From Arthrobacter sp. Bz4 (GTDB lineage: Bacteria > Actinomycetota > Actinomycetes > Actinomycetales > Micrococcaceae): 64,000 bases of DNA. A program made the translations under genes and the position numbers. The DNA lies in the NCBI RefSeq assembly GCF_003075455.1, contig NZ_QDAE01000003.1:62001-126000 (forward strand), in the 5' to 3' direction. Positions 1 to 9,389 of the stretch are shown here, in pieces; position 1 is the first letter of the stretch; every line of letters begins with the position of its first letter. The notes beneath the pieces are model-generated. The model saw only the letters and a program-made list of their open reading frames with translations, made no database searches and was not told the origin of the DNA.

Positions 1-1236
1 GATGAAGGAGTCGGCTGTCTGCCCAATTGCGACAATCAGGCCGGCCACACCTGCGAGGGAGAGCCGGTAGTTTTCGGTCCAGCCCAGGATGCAGATGGCG
101 AGGTAGGTGAGGAAACCTGCCACCACAAGGGACGCAATCGTCACCAGTCCCAGCATCCGGTACTGGAAGATCGAGTAAACGGCGACCAAAATCAAGCCGA
201 TGATGCCTGCAATCATGCCGAGCCGGAGCTGGTCGGCTCCGAGAGTGGCCGAGATCTGCTGCTCGCTCTGGATCTCGAAGCTGATCGGCAGTGCGCCGTA
301 CTTCAGTTGTTCGGCCAACGCCCCGGCCGACTCCTCCGTGAAGCTACCGCTGATCGAGGGCCGCCCATCGGGGATGACGGCCTGGGTGGTCGGAGCCGAA
401 ATGATCGTCCCATCGAGCACGATGGCGAACTGGTTCCGTGGATCGCCCTGACCGAAGGCGAAGAGGCGTTCGGTGACTTCCCGGAAGGTCTCGCTGCCCT
501 CGGAGTTGAACTGGATGTTGACCGCCCAGGTGTTCAGTGACTGACCCTGCGCGCCGCGCTGCATGCCGAAGTCGGCGGAGTCGATGTCGGTGCCCGGCAC
601 TTCCACCGGCCCGAGAATGTATTTGCCCTGGGTGCCCGGCTCGCAAGCGACCATTGGCTCATCGGCGGGCGCTGCTTCTTCGGCGGGTTCGAGTGCTTCG
701 GGCGATGTGCAGTCGAGGGCCTCGAACTCGGAGAACAGTTCTGCCGTGATCCAGTTGGGATCGCTGGCATTGGTGGGTTCGTCGGTAGGAGCGGGCAGTT
801 CTTCTTCGGGGGTGGGCGTTTCCGCGGCGGGCGCCTGGCCCGGACCGCCAAAGAGTACTGGTCGGAATTCCATCTGTGCCGACGCCTGAATCAGTTCGCG
901 GGTTTCGGCGTCGGGAATACCGGGGAGTGACACAATCACGTTGCGGCCGGACTGGGTGTTGATCTCGGCCTCTGCCACGCCACTGCCGTCGACCCGCTGC
1001 CTGATGATTTCCACAGCCTGGTCGAGCTGCTCTTCGGTAATCTCATCGCTGCCGCCCTGCACCTGGGGCGCCAGGATCATCTGGGTTCCACCCTCAAGGT
1101 CGAGTGCCAGCTTGGGGCTCCAGCTCGCGGTGCCCCAGATGGACCCGCTGCCCAGGAGAACTGCTAGTAATGCAAACATAACGCCGAGCCAAACGAGTGT
1201 CCGTTTGGCTGCCGTGCCTGGGCCGGTACGAGGCAT
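1..1236 (-). CDS. secD: Protein translocase subunit SecD (3' end beyond window)
   Basis: SecD is the membrane component that, with SecF, uses the proton motive force to help pull secreted proteins through SecYEG. The visible 412 codons start at ATG 1236 and run off the left edge. An N-terminal membrane segment (about residues 11-30) is followed by the family motif LDLEGGTQMIL. The last visible residues, including YRLSLAGVAGLIVAIGQTAD, match the conserved TM4-TM5 region, so only the C-terminal end is missing. The central part carries a long Pro/Ala/Glu-rich insertion, common in actinobacterial SecD. It lies 89 bp downstream of yajC on the same strand, the usual sec order; secF would be expected next, outside the window. 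The family assignment is secure. Confidence 0.95.
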   Translation of the reverse strand, partial: MPRTGPGTAAKRTLVWLGVMFALLAVLLGSGSIWGTASWSPKLALDLEGGTQMILAPQVQGGSDEITEEQLDQAVEIIRQRVDGSGVAEAEINTQSGRNVIVSLPGIPDAETRELIQASAQMEFRPVLFGGPGQAPAAETPTPEEELPAPTDEPTNASDPNWITAELFSEFEALDCTSPEALEPAEEAAPADEPMVACEPGTQGKYILGPVEVPGTDIDSADFGMQRGAQGQSLNTWAVNIQFNSEGSETFREVTERLFAFGQGDPRNQFAIVLDGTIISAPTTQAVIPDGRPSISGSFTEESAGALAEQLKYGALPISFEIQSEQQISATLGADQLRLGMIAGIIGLILVAVYSIFQYRMLGLVTIASLVVAGFLTYLAICILGWTENYRLSLAGVAGLIVAIGQTADSFI

Positions 1237-1284
1237 GTGGAATTTCCTTTTATCGAGAGAGCGCGCGTCGGTGGTTCTAGGGGT

Positions 1285-1318
1285 GGTGGGGCATCACACT
1301 CGAGGGTGTTGCCCCACC
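1285..1318 (-). other. Intergenic hairpin between yajC and secD
   Basis: GGTGGGGCA (1285-1293) pairs perfectly with TGCCCCACC (1310-1318) around a 16-nt loop that can pair further. No T-tract follows in the secD direction, so it is more likely an mRNA stability or partial attenuation element than a terminator. This is a reading of the bases only. Confidence 0.4.
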
Positions 1319-1325
1319 CGCGGCG

Positions 1326-1862
1326 CTAGATGTCCTTGTTGTCCCGCTTGTTGTCGTAGTCCAGACGGATGTCCTCGTCTGAGCGGGCGTCAAGACGCTC
1401 TGGTCCGGATTCGGGGAGCACCGTGTCATGGGTCGGCTGATCCTGGCCGTCAACAGCAGTGGTCCGGGTGTCGGTGGCCGAGTTGTCGGCGACGGGGCTG
1501 GTCAGCGAGGATGCGTCGTCGGGGACGGCCGGCGTTTCTTCGTCATCGGCGGCCGGCTCAGGCTGCACCACCTTGGTGAGGGTCTGCATGTGTACCGTGG
1601 CCCTGGCACCGGGACCAAGCTCGAGCACTGCCTTGTTGTTCTCTTCGTCGAGAGAAATCACTGTACCGAACAGGCCGAAGTTGGTCATCACTTCGGTGCC
1701 GGGAACCATCTGGGTGCGCTGCTCCTTGATGGTCTTCTGGGTCTTCTTCTGCCTCCGGAACATCATGAAGATCAATGCTCCGAGTGCCAGCGGCAAAAGC
1801 AGGCTGAAAATATCGAAGCCTTGCTCTGGGGCGGCAGTCTGGGCTAATAAGGTTGAGAACAC
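1326..1862 (-). CDS. yajC: Preprotein translocase accessory subunit YajC
   Basis: YajC is a small single-span protein that associates with SecDF. The 178-residue product has one membrane segment (about 17-35), the basic stretch FRRQKKTQK just after it, and the family core MVPGTEVMTNFGLFGTVIS at about 53-71. The roughly 75-residue C-terminal tail is acidic, Ser/Thr/Asp-rich and low-complexity, longer than in E. coli YajC (110 residues) but usual for actinobacteria. It lies between ruvB (103 bp upstream) and secD. Confidence 0.93.
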   Translation of the reverse strand: MFSTLLAQTAAPEQGFDIFSLLLPLALGALIFMMFRRQKKTQKTIKEQRTQMVPGTEVMTNFGLFGTVISLDEENNKAVLELGPGARATVHMQTLTKVVQPEPAADDEETPAVPDDASSLTSPVADNSATDTRTTAVDGQDQPTHDTVLPESGPERLDARSDEDIRLDYDNKRDNKDI

Positions 1863-1965
1863 AGAGTAGTTCCGTTTCTATATCTTGGGATCCGCACGCA
1901 CCTGACGTGCCGCACGTCATATCAGTGTAAAGGGAAACGGGATTGTCCGCGTCCTTTCGGCGCCC

Positions 1966-3105
1966 CTATCCCTCGGTGTTGGCCCATTCCGTTACCCCAC
2001 TGTTGTCTTCGGCACGGTTGCCTTCCGGGCCGTTTTCCTCGGAGAGGACGGTGAAGAGGTCCTCCGGCATGGCAGCCGCAACATTCGCCGGCATGACGAG
2101 TCCCAGGTGGTCCCAGGCCGCTCGCGTGGCGATTCGTCCCCGGGGGGTCCGCCCCAGCATCCCCTCCCGCACCAGGTATGGTTCGGCGACGGTTTCGACT
2201 GTCTCGGGTTCCTCGCCGACGGCGATCGCGAGGGTCGAAAGTCCCACCGGACCGCCGTTGAACTTGGTGATCAGGGCGGTGAGCACGGCGCGGTCGAGCC
2301 GGTCGAGGCCTTTGGCGTCCACTTCATACATGTCCAGCGCCGCCCCGGCGCACCTGGCGTCGATCAGGTCGACGCCGTGCACCAACGCCCAGTCACGCAC
2401 CCGGCGGAGGAGCCGGTTGGCAATCCTGGGCGTACCGCGGGACCGGCCTGCCACCTCCGAGAACGCGGCCGAGTTGACCTTCATGTCCATCAGCATCGCC
2501 GAGCGACGCAATACCAGTTCCAGTTCTTCGGTGGAGTAGAACTCGAGGTGGCCGGTGAACCCGAAGCGGTCCCGCAGGGGCCCTGGAAGTAGCCCGGCCC
2601 GGGTGGTGGCGCCGACCAGGGTGAATGGCGGCAGGTCCAACGGGATGGCTGTTGCGCCCGGCCCTTTGCCGACGATGATGTCGACCCGGAAATCTTCCAT
2701 CGCCATGTACAGCATTTCCTCGGCCGGCCGGGACATGCGGTGAATTTCGTCGAGGAAGAGTACCTCGCCGTCGGTCAGCGAGGAGAGAATGGCCGCGAGG
2801 TCGCCGGCGTGCTGGATAGCCGGACCGGAGCTGATGCGCAGGGGCGCGTTCATCTCGGCGGCGATGATCATGGCCAGGGTGGTCTTGCCAAGGCCCGGCG
2901 GACCGGAGAGCAGGACGTGGTCGGCAGTTCGGCCGCGCAGCCGCGAGGCTTCCAGGACCAGGGAGAGCTGCCGGCGGACCCGTTGCTGCCCGACAAAGTC
3001 ATCGAGATTTTTGGGGCGCAGCGCTGCTTCCACCGCCCGGTCCTCTGGATCCCCGGTGGGTGAAACAACCGGGGCCTCCTCCCCCGCCGCGTCGTCGCGG
3101 GCCAT
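1966..3105 (-). CDS. ruvB: Holliday junction branch migration helicase RuvB
   Basis: RuvB is the hexameric AAA+ motor that drives branch migration of Holliday junctions with RuvA. The 379-residue protein shows the Walker A motif GPPGLGKTT, the Walker B region [10 protein letters not shown], the sensor segment GATTRAGLL and the C-terminal winged-helix region beginning near [14 protein letters not shown]. Its ATG overlaps the ruvA stop codon (TGATG), giving translational coupling. The N-terminus carries about 25 extra acidic residues and the C-terminus a short tail. Order here is ruvC, ruvA, ruvB, read on the minus strand. Confidence 0.97.
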   Translation of the reverse strand: MARDDAAGEEAPVVSPTGDPEDRAVEAALRPKNLDDFVGQQRVRRQLSLVLEASRLRGRTADHVLLSGPPGLGKTTLAMIIAAEMNAPLRISSGPAIQHAGDLAAILSSLTDGEVLFLDEIHRMSRPAEEMLYMAMEDFRVDIIVGKGPGATAIPLDLPPFTLVGATTRAGLLPGPLRDRFGFTGHLEFYSTEELELVLRRSAMLMDMKVNSAAFSEVAGRSRGTPRIANRLLRRVRDWALVHGVDLIDARCAGAALDMYEVDAKGLDRLDRAVLTALITKFNGGPVGLSTLAIAVGEEPETVETVAEPYLVREGMLGRTPRGRIATRAAWDHLGLVMPANVAAAMPEDLFTVLSEENGPEGNRAEDNSGVTEWANTEG

Positions 3106-3731
3106 CAGCTGACCCGGCTCCGCGCCGAGGCCCGGGCGCCGTCCTGGCCGAGTCTGCGCAGGGTGAGTTTCAGGATGTCACCCACGTTGCCGGACGCGGC
3201 CACCTCTGGTGCTTCGGCCGTCGCCGCGTCTATCGCGGTGGTTGCGTCCTTCTCCGACCAGCCGAGCCCCATCATTGCCGTCAGGACCTGTCCCTGCCAG
3301 GCGTTCTTCGGCGGGGCCCCGGCGGTGCCGAGCGGAACGAGTTTGTCTGCCAGTTCCAGGACAATCCGGCGGGCGCCCTTCGGGCCGATTCCCGGGACTT
3401 TACTGAAGGCCTTGTCGTCACCCGAAGAGGCAGCAACCCGGATGGCTTCCGGTGCGTGGACGGCCAGCACGGCCAGTGCCAACCGTGGCCCAACTCCGCT
3501 GACGCCGAGCAGCGTCTCGAACACCTCACGCTGGTCTGCCTCCTCGAACCCGAACAGTGTCATGGAGTCCTCACGGACAATCATCGCGGTGAAGACTTGC
3601 GCTTCCTGTCCGGTGCGCAGGGTGGCGAGGGTCTGCGGGGTGGCCAGGATCTGCATGCCAAACCCATTGACGTCCAGCACGGCCGAGTTGAGGCCAACGT
3701 GGCTGACGGTGCCGCGGAGGGAACTGATCAT
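3105..3731 (-). CDS. ruvA: Holliday junction DNA-binding protein RuvA
   Basis: RuvA tetramers hold the four-way junction and load RuvB. The 208-residue sequence begins [10 protein letters not shown], typical of RuvA, and has the two helix-hairpin-helix segments ([15 protein letters not shown] and [19 protein letters not shown]) that bind the DNA backbone. The C-terminal domain III, which contacts RuvB, contains [15 protein letters not shown]. It is coupled to ruvB by a one-base overlap and lies 88 bp after ruvC. Confidence 0.96.
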   Translation of the reverse strand: MISSLRGTVSHVGLNSAVLDVNGFGMQILATPQTLATLRTGQEAQVFTAMIVREDSMTLFGFEEADQREVFETLLGVSGVGPRLALAVLAVHAPEAIRVAASSGDDKAFSKVPGIGPKGARRIVLELADKLVPLGTAGAPPKNAWQGQVLTAMMGLGWSEKDATTAIDAATAEAPEVAASGNVGDILKLTLRRLGQDGARASARSRVS

Positions 3732-3819
3732 GCGCGCTACTCCAAAATTTCTATCCGAACATATCTACGAACAGCGTACTGGTTCCGGCCGGCTTTTCCG
3801 GATGCGCCACACCGTCGGG

Positions 3820-4392
3820 CTACCTGCGCCGTCGGGCTTTCGCCTCGGCTTCAGCCCAGATCCGCTGCGCGGCCGTGGCGTTGCCGCCGCCGGCCGACGC
3901 CCGGTTGGCGGCAACACCTTGCCGCCAGGCGTGGGTGATGGCCAGGGCCAGAGCGTCAGCGGCATCGGCTGGTTTGGGCGCCGTATCGAGCCGAAGGATT
4001 TTGGTGACCATCTTGGTGACCGCTACCTTGTCTGACTGCCCGTTACCGGTGACGGCCGCCTTCACCTCGGTGGGGGTATGAAGCGCCACCGGGATGCCAC
4101 GCCGGGCGGCCGCGACCATGACGACGCCGGAGGCCTGGGCGGTGCCCATGACGGTACTCACGTTCAGCTGGCTGAACACACGTTCGACGGCGAGCACGTC
4201 GGGTGCGTGGGTATCCAGCCAATCGTCGACGGCGTCGGAAATCACGAGCAGCCGACGGTCCAGTAACTGGTCGGCGGGGGTGCCGACCACTCCGACGGCG
4301 ACGAGCGTTGACCGGCGGTTGGGTTCAATGTCGACAACTGCCAGCCCGCAGCGGGTCAGCCCCGGGTCCACTCCCATCACGCGCAGGGTCAT
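3820..4392 (-). CDS. ruvC: Crossover junction endodeoxyribonuclease RuvC
   Basis: RuvC cuts Holliday junctions symmetrically as a dimer. The start chosen is ATG 4392, giving [11 protein letters not shown] and 190 residues; the reading frame stays open upstream but that part overlaps yebC and has no RuvC similarity. The acidic active site is visible: D9 in GVDPGLT, E70 in [11 protein letters not shown], and D143 and D146 in [15 protein letters not shown]. The tail is extended and basic. It lies 49 bp downstream of yebC, in the conserved yebC-ruvC-ruvA-ruvB group. Confidence 0.96.
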   Translation of the reverse strand: MTLRVMGVDPGLTRCGLAVVDIEPNRRSTLVAVGVVGTPADQLLDRRLLVISDAVDDWLDTHAPDVLAVERVFSQLNVSTVMGTAQASGVVMVAAARRGIPVALHTPTEVKAAVTGNGQSDKVAVTKMVTKILRLDTAPKPADAADALALAITHAWRQGVAANRASAGGGNATAAQRIWAEAEAKARRRR

Positions 4393-4441
4393 GCGGCAGC
4401 CCGGCGATGATGCGACTGGGCGGGAAGGTTTGCCACTGGGT

Positions 4442-5200
4442 TTAGTCGTCGCCGTCCAGCTCGGCGAGCACCTCGTCGGAGAGGTCGGCGTTTGAGTAGA
4501 CGTTCTGGACGTCGTCGAGGTCCTCGAGTGCGTCAACCAGGCGGATGAACTTGCGGGCGCCGTCGGCGTCGAGCTCCACCTGCATTGAGGGTACGAACTC
4601 GGCCTCGTCGGTGTCGTAGTCGATCCCGGCTTCCTCAAGACCCGCCACCACGGCGCGGAGATCCTGCGGTTCTGAGATGACCTCAAAGCGGCCGGCTGTT
4701 TCCTTGACCTCTTCGGCGCCGGCGTCCAGCACGGCGAGGAGAAGATCATCCTCGGTGAGTTCGCCGCTTGGCAGTGTAACCACGCCCTTGCGGGTGAAGA
4801 GGTAGGACACCGACCCCGGGTCGGCCATTGAGCCGCCGTTGCGGGTGACCCCTAACCGGACCTCCGAAGCGGCGCGGTTCTTGTTGTCGGTCAAACATTC
4901 GATAAGCAGGGCCGAGCCCTGCGGCCCGCGGGCCTCATACATGATGGTCTGGTATTCGACGGCGTCGCCCAGCAGACCGGCGCCGCGTTTGACGGCACGG
5001 TTGATGTTGTCGATCGGCACGGACGTCTTCTTCGCCTTCTGCACCGCCAGTTCAAGACCAGGGTTGCCGGCCATATCGGCACCGCCCGCACGGGCGGCGA
5101 CCTCAATATTCTTGATCAGTTTGGCAAAGGATTTGGCGCGCTTCGCATCAATCGCGGCCTTCTTGTGTTTGGTTGTTGCCCATTTAGAGTGCCCCGACAT
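4442..5200 (-). CDS. yebC: YebC/PmpR family regulatory/translation protein
   Basis: The 252-residue protein starts [20 protein letters not shown], the signature of the YebC/PmpR/TACO1 family. Members have been described as transcription regulators and, more recently, as ribosome-associated factors that help translate difficult proline stretches; which applies here is not visible. A strong AAGGAG site lies 11 bp upstream of the ATG, inside the 3' end of pdxT, which overlaps yebC by 17 bp. The YebC-ruvC linkage is widespread in bacteria. Confidence 0.93.
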   Translation of the reverse strand: MSGHSKWATTKHKKAAIDAKRAKSFAKLIKNIEVAARAGGADMAGNPGLELAVQKAKKTSVPIDNINRAVKRGAGLLGDAVEYQTIMYEARGPQGSALLIECLTDNKNRAASEVRLGVTRNGGSMADPGSVSYLFTRKGVVTLPSGELTEDDLLLAVLDAGAEEVKETAGRFEVISEPQDLRAVVAGLEEAGIDYDTDEAEFVPSMQVELDADGARKFIRLVDALEDLDDVQNVYSNADLSDEVLAELDGDD

Positions 5201-5900
5201 GATCTACCGTTCTCCTTACGATCATCTGCATAAACAATTCGTGAATCCGCCGCTCCCCGGTTACCTCGGGATGAAAGCTCGTGGCGAGTAGGTTCCCCGA
5301 CCGCACCGCAACAATCCTAGCGACCCGGTTCGAATCGGGATGCTGCCCCGTGAGACCGGCTGGCTGCGCTGGTACCTGCGCGAGGACCTCGACCGAGGGA
5401 CCCACCCGCTCGACCCAGGGCGCCCTGATGAATACCGCGTGGACCGGCTGGACCTTCCCGGAGCGCTCCGGAGCCAACCCCGAGAACTCGAGCTCCGTTT
5501 CGAAGGAGTCCCGTTGCCGCCCAAAAGCGTTGCGGCGCACCACGATGTCCAGCCCGCCGAGGGTTTGCTGCGGGCGGCCCTGCAGGTCGGTCGCCGGGTC
5601 GGCGATGGCATCGGCGAGCATGATCATCCCCGCGCAGGACCCGTAGACGGGCAGCCCCGCACTGATGAGCTCACGAAGTGGCTCTGCCAGGTCGAAGGCG
5701 CGGGTCAGCTTGTCGATGGCAGTCGATTCGCCGCCAGGAATGATGAGGCCGTCAAGTCCGGCCAGCTCGCCGGGCCGGCGAATAGCGCTCGCCCGTCCGC
5801 CGAGGGACTCGACGGTGCGGATATGTTCCCGCACGTCACCCTGGACGGCCAACACGCCGATATGCACGCCGGATGTGTCCGGTGCGGGGAATGTGGTCAT
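5184..5900 (-). CDS. pdxT: Pyridoxal 5'-phosphate synthase glutaminase subunit PdxT
   Basis: PdxT releases ammonia from glutamine and passes it to PdxS for direct pyridoxal phosphate synthesis. The 238-residue protein is a class I glutamine amidotransferase with the oxyanion segment PGGESTAI (about 55-62), nucleophile C89 in GSCAGM, and the His-Glu pair H210/E212 in FHPEVT. It overlaps the start of yebC. Unusually for actinobacteria its partner gene pdxS is not adjacent: it lies about 6.3 kb away at 12179-13093 on the same strand, with five other genes between them. Confidence 0.95.
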   Translation of the reverse strand: MTTFPAPDTSGVHIGVLAVQGDVREHIRTVESLGGRASAIRRPGELAGLDGLIIPGGESTAIDKLTRAFDLAEPLRELISAGLPVYGSCAGMIMLADAIADPATDLQGRPQQTLGGLDIVVRRNAFGRQRDSFETELEFSGLAPERSGKVQPVHAVFIRAPWVERVGPSVEVLAQVPAQPAGLTGQHPDSNRVARIVAVRSGNLLATSFHPEVTGERRIHELFMQMIVRRTVDHVGAL

Positions 5901-5906
5901 CTGACC

Positions 5907-5962
5907 ATTCTAGGTTGGGGTGCACGTCAGAGGATAAACCGCCGCCCTGACTGCGATAAGTT
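5907..5962. promoter_or_regulatory. Divergent -10 elements for pdxT (-) and murT (+), both nearly leaderless
   Basis: On the minus strand TAGAAT (5912-5907) is followed by 6 nt and then the pdxT ATG. On the plus strand TAAGTT (5957-5962) is followed by 7 nt and then the murT ATG. Both place transcription start at or next to the start codon, and neither gene has a recognisable ribosome binding site in the 69-bp gap. No clear -35 was found. The inference is leaderless mRNAs, which are common in actinobacteria. Confidence 0.5.
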
Positions 5963-5969
5963 AGGTTCC

Positions 5970-7241
5970 ATGTTTCCCTTTAGTGTGCTGGTCGGTAAGG
6001 CCGTGCGCCGCATCTCGCGGTTGCGTGGCGGAGGCTCGGCGCTGCCGGGCCTCGTGGTCGAGAAAATCGATCCGGGGTTCATGGGTCGCGCCTTGACCGG
6101 TCTGCCCCATGGGGTGGTGGTGATCAGCGGAACCAATGGGAAGACGACCACCACAAAGATGGTGGTGGAACTCCTGCAGGGCCAGGGCCTGACGGTGTTC
6201 ACCAACCGGACCGGCAGCAATTTTACCCGCGGGGTTGCCGCCGCGCTGTTGGGCGACGTGAACTGGCGGGGCAGGCTCAAGGCGGACATCGCCGTGCTGG
6301 AACTGGATGAGGCGCATGCAGTCCACTTCGTGAAACTGGTACCTCCTACTCATTGCCTTCTGTTGAACGTGCTCCGCGACCAGCTCGACCGTTTTGGTGA
6401 GATTGACCAGACCACACGGTTGTTGGAACAGATCGCCGCGAAGACCACTGGCACAGTCGTCTTGAACCGTGAGGATCCCCGGGTGGCCGGAATCGCCTCC
6501 ACCGTGCCGAACGCAAAGATCGCCTACTTCGGTCTCGATTCCTCGTTGCGCAACACCTTCCCCAACGACGACGAGCTGCGCGGCGACATTGGCGTCGCTC
6601 CCCCCTCAAGCCTTCCCGCTGACGTCATCCTGGAACACGTCGACGGTAACTCGGCGTCCTTCCTGGTCGACGGCGAACTGACCAGCGTGGACCTGCGGCT
6701 TCGTGGCGTCTACAACATCTTCAATGCCGCAGCCGCCCTGGCCACCGCGCGGACCGTCCTGGGTGACGCCATCAACCGGGCGGCCCTGTTCGCCTCCCTG
6801 GCCACCGTTGAGCCGGCCTTCGGGCGCGGCGAATCGCTCGTGGTGGACGGCAAGCCGTTGGAACTGGTGCTGGTGAAGAATCCCAGCGGGTTCCGGCTGG
6901 GGCTGAAATCGTTCGATGCCACCGGCTACGCCACCATGATCGCGATCAACGACAATTACGCCGACGGTCGGGACATGTCCTGGTTGTGGGACGTCGACTT
7001 TGATTCGCTTGGTCTGGCTGGGGTGGAAATGGTCAGCGGCGTCCGTGCGTATGACATGGCTTTGCGGTTGAAGTACGACGACGTCGAGGTGCGGGCTGTG
7101 GAGCCCGACACAACGGCTGCGCTCCGGGCGTTCATCAGCTCAACCTCTGACCAGCCGAAACGGATTTTCTGCACCTACACGGCCATGCTCGCGGTCCGGC
7201 GCGACCTCTCCAAGATCACGACAGTCGAGGTGGTTTCCTGA
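5970..7241 (+). CDS. murT: Lipid II isoglutaminyl synthase, Mur ligase subunit MurT
   Basis: MurT with GatD amidates the alpha-carboxyl of D-Glu in lipid II. The start is ATG 5970 (MFPFSVLVGKAVRR), giving 423 residues; the frame is open further upstream but that part lies over pdxT antisense. It has the Mur ligase P-loop VISGTNGKTTTTKM, the central-domain segment VLELDEAHA, and the MurT C-terminal motif INDNYADGRDMSWLWD. Only two cysteines occur in the whole protein (in PTHCLL and IFCTYT) and no CxxC pair, so the four-Cys zinc ribbon described in S. aureus MurT is absent. The stop overlaps the gatD start (TGATG). Confidence 0.95.
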   Translation: MFPFSVLVGKAVRRISRLRGGGSALPGLVVEKIDPGFMGRALTGLPHGVVVISGTNGKTTTTKMVVELLQGQGLTVFTNRTGSNFTRGVAAALLGDVNWRGRLKADIAVLELDEAHAVHFVKLVPPTHCLLLNVLRDQLDRFGEIDQTTRLLEQIAAKTTGTVVLNREDPRVAGIASTVPNAKIAYFGLDSSLRNTFPNDDELRGDIGVAPPSSLPADVILEHVDGNSASFLVDGELTSVDLRLRGVYNIFNAAAALATARTVLGDAINRAALFASLATVEPAFGRGESLVVDGKPLELVLVKNPSGFRLGLKSFDATGYATMIAINDNYADGRDMSWLWDVDFDSLGLAGVEMVSGVRAYDMALRLKYDDVEVRAVEPDTTAALRAFISSTSDQPKRIFCTYTAMLAVRRDLSKITTVEVVS

Positions 7242-7963
7242 TGACCAAAGGCACCCTTAACATCCTTCAGCTCTACCCGAAGGAAATGAACATCTATGGC
7301 GACTGGGGCAACGTCCTGGTCCTGAAGCAGCGGCTGACCTGGCACGGGTATACCGCGAACATCCTCGAGCACAGCGCCGGCGACGAGTTCCCCGACGACG
7401 TCGACCTGATCATCGGCGGCGGTGGACAGGACAGTGGACAACTGGTCATCCAGCAGGACCTGCAGGCCATCGCGCCGAGGCTCAGGGAGCTCGCCGAGGA
7501 TGGTCTGCCCATGCTGGTGATCTGCGGGCTGTATCAACTGTTTGGAAAGTTCTTCAAGACCCACGACGGGACGATCATCCCGGGCATCGGAATCCTTGAC
7601 CTCGAAACTCATGGGACCAACGAACGCCTGATCGGCAATGTGGTGGCGGACAGCGAGGAGTTCGGCGAGATCCACGGGTATGAGAACCACAGTGGCCAAA
7701 CCCACCTGGGTGCTGGCGTCAGGCCGCTGGGAACTGTCACCAAGGGTGCTGGCAACAATTCGCAGGACGGGCACGAGGGTGCACGCCACCTGAACGTTGT
7801 TGCGAGCTATCTGCACGGATCCTTGCTCCCAAAGAATCCGGCGATCGCCGACTTCCTGCTGCGGAAGGCTGCCGAACGGAAGTTCGGGTCATTCGAGCCG
7901 GCTGATCTGGACGACAGTCTCGCCGATTTGGCCCGCCGGCATGCAGGGGCGCGACCCCGCTAG
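7241..7963 (+). CDS. gatD: Lipid II isoglutaminyl synthase, glutaminase subunit GatD
   Basis: GatD hydrolyses glutamine and feeds ammonia to MurT for lipid II amidation. The 240-residue protein is a class I glutamine amidotransferase-like (CobB/CobQ type) enzyme with nucleophile C95 in VICGLYQLFG and catalytic H192 in SYLHGSLLPKNP. It begins MTKGTLNILQLYPKEMNIYGD, typical of the family. The ATG overlaps the murT stop, so the two subunits are translationally coupled. Confidence 0.95.
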   Translation: MTKGTLNILQLYPKEMNIYGDWGNVLVLKQRLTWHGYTANILEHSAGDEFPDDVDLIIGGGGQDSGQLVIQQDLQAIAPRLRELAEDGLPMLVICGLYQLFGKFFKTHDGTIIPGIGILDLETHGTNERLIGNVVADSEEFGEIHGYENHSGQTHLGAGVRPLGTVTKGAGNNSQDGHEGARHLNVVASYLHGSLLPKNPAIADFLLRKAAERKFGSFEPADLDDSLADLARRHAGARPR

Positions 7964-7978
7964 AGTCGCCCGCCGGGA

Positions 7979-9262
7979 TCATCTGTCGTTGGCGAGGTCC
8001 CAGGGGTGGGCGCCGTCGGCCACCGCACCGAAGGTGTCGACAACCGCGCCGATTCGGTCGCTGACCTCCGCTTCCCGTTCCGGGGAGGTGCAGGTGCCGG
8101 GCGCCTGGTTCGGCCCCAGCGCGCACCAGCGATACGGGTCGCTGACAATGATCGACGGCAGCCAGGCCAGGTCGCTAACGCTCCAGTCGCCGTCGGTTTC
8201 GGCGAATTGGGCCCTGATCATCAGCCCCTCATTATTGACGGCGTGAAAGGGAGACAATTCACTGACACCGTTGCCGAGCCCGTAAACAATCCAGGTGTCG
8301 TTGTATTTTTCGATCGGCAGCACCGAGTGTGTGTGGTGGCCGTAGATGAAGTCGACCTCACCGCTATCGGCCAGGGCGTGGGCTACCTCCACCTGTTGCG
8401 CGTTGGGCAGCGTCGCATACTCGTCGCCGGCGTGGATGGCGGCGATGACGACGTCGGCCCCCTCCGCCCTGGCCTGCCGGGCCTTGGCGGTCATCACGTC
8501 GGCGTCGATCAGGTCCACCTGCCAGGGCTGTTCAGGGATCAGCCCGTTGAGACCGTAGGTCGCCTGAATGACAGCCACCCGTGCCGCGGGAGTTTCGAGG
8601 ATCAGGACCTCCCCGGCGGCCGCCTCATCGGCGTAGGACCCGGTGTGTTCAAGCCCAACTCCGTCCAGCACGTCGAGCGTGCGGTTCAGACCCTCAGTGC
8701 CGGCGTCGATGGTGTGGTTGCTAGCCGTAGTGCAGGCGTCGTAGCCGACCGCCTTCGCAGCCTCAAGGATCTGGGGTGGCACGTTGAACTGCGGGTAGCC
8801 GCTGAACGGCCCCTCGGGGACCGCCACCGGGGTTTCCAGATGACAGATTCCAAGGTCGGCGTAATCGAGGTATTCGCGCTGCCCGGACAGCAGCGGCTCA
8901 AAATCAAACGGTACCGCTGCGCCCCCGGAGGCCTTGCCGCCGACGGCATCAGCCGCCGCCTGGTCCCAAAGGCCAGGGTGGAGCAGCAGGTCGCCAGTGG
9001 CCGCCACGCTGAAGCACCGGTCCGCGTCGCAGGGCGGACCCTTCCCGGGAGTGCTCTCGGGGGTTGGTTCGGCGACCGGCGAAGACGTTGCGGGGCTGCC
9101 GGACGTCGGAGCGGCAGCCGTCGTCGTCGGACCCTGGCCCGCTGTACCGCCCTGCCCATCCGGGGCCTGCCCATCCGGGGTACCGCCATCCACTCCGGAG
9201 CAGCCACTGAGGAGCCCGACACCAAGCGCCAGTGCGGCGATCCTGCGTGGCACAGCTCTCAT
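7979..9262 (-). CDS. CapA family (PGA_cap, metallophosphatase fold) lipoprotein
   Basis: This 427-residue protein has a signal peptide ending in the lipobox LLSGCSG (Cys about 21), then a Gly/Thr/Pro-rich linker of about 60 residues, so it is predicted to be a membrane-anchored extracellular lipoprotein. The catalytic-type domain has ATGDLLLHPGLW, ICHLETPVAVPEGPFSGYP, TTASNHTIDAGTEGLNRTLD and IYGHHTHSVLPIEKYNDTW, the metal-site motifs of the CapA/PgsA-like calcineurin superfamily. CapA proteins are linked to poly-gamma-glutamate or capsule export, but no other capsule gene is nearby, so the substrate is unknown. It converges with gatD, 15 bp apart. Confidence 0.85.
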   Translation of the reverse strand: MRAVPRRIAALALGVGLLSGCSGVDGGTPDGQAPDGQGGTAGQGPTTTAAAPTSGSPATSSPVAEPTPESTPGKGPPCDADRCFSVAATGDLLLHPGLWDQAAADAVGGKASGGAAVPFDFEPLLSGQREYLDYADLGICHLETPVAVPEGPFSGYPQFNVPPQILEAAKAVGYDACTTASNHTIDAGTEGLNRTLDVLDGVGLEHTGSYADEAAAGEVLILETPAARVAVIQATYGLNGLIPEQPWQVDLIDADVMTAKARQARAEGADVVIAAIHAGDEYATLPNAQQVEVAHALADSGEVDFIYGHHTHSVLPIEKYNDTWIVYGLGNGVSELSPFHAVNNEGLMIRAQFAETDGDWSVSDLAWLPSIIVSDPYRWCALGPNQAPGTCTSPEREAEVSDRIGAVVDTFGAVADGAHPWDLANDR

Positions 9263-9389
9263 TTGCGACTCCTTTGACGACTATCCCCATGATAGGCGCC
9301 GCGACCCAACCCGGCGCAGGGTCGCCTCGGGTGGTTTCGGGGGCCGGGGTGCTGCAGAGCTGACCACCCATGTGTAAGGGTTAGTTGTT

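Noticed and set aside
5340-5969. Upstream in-frame extension of murT
   Set aside because: It overlaps pdxT antisense, lacks MurT similarity, and MFPFSVLVGKAVRR at 5970 is the family start with a -10 just upstream.
8006-9277. Long plus-strand open frame (423 codons) opposite the CapA-like gene
   Set aside because: Antisense to a gene with clear lipobox and family motifs; high GC gives open antisense frames.
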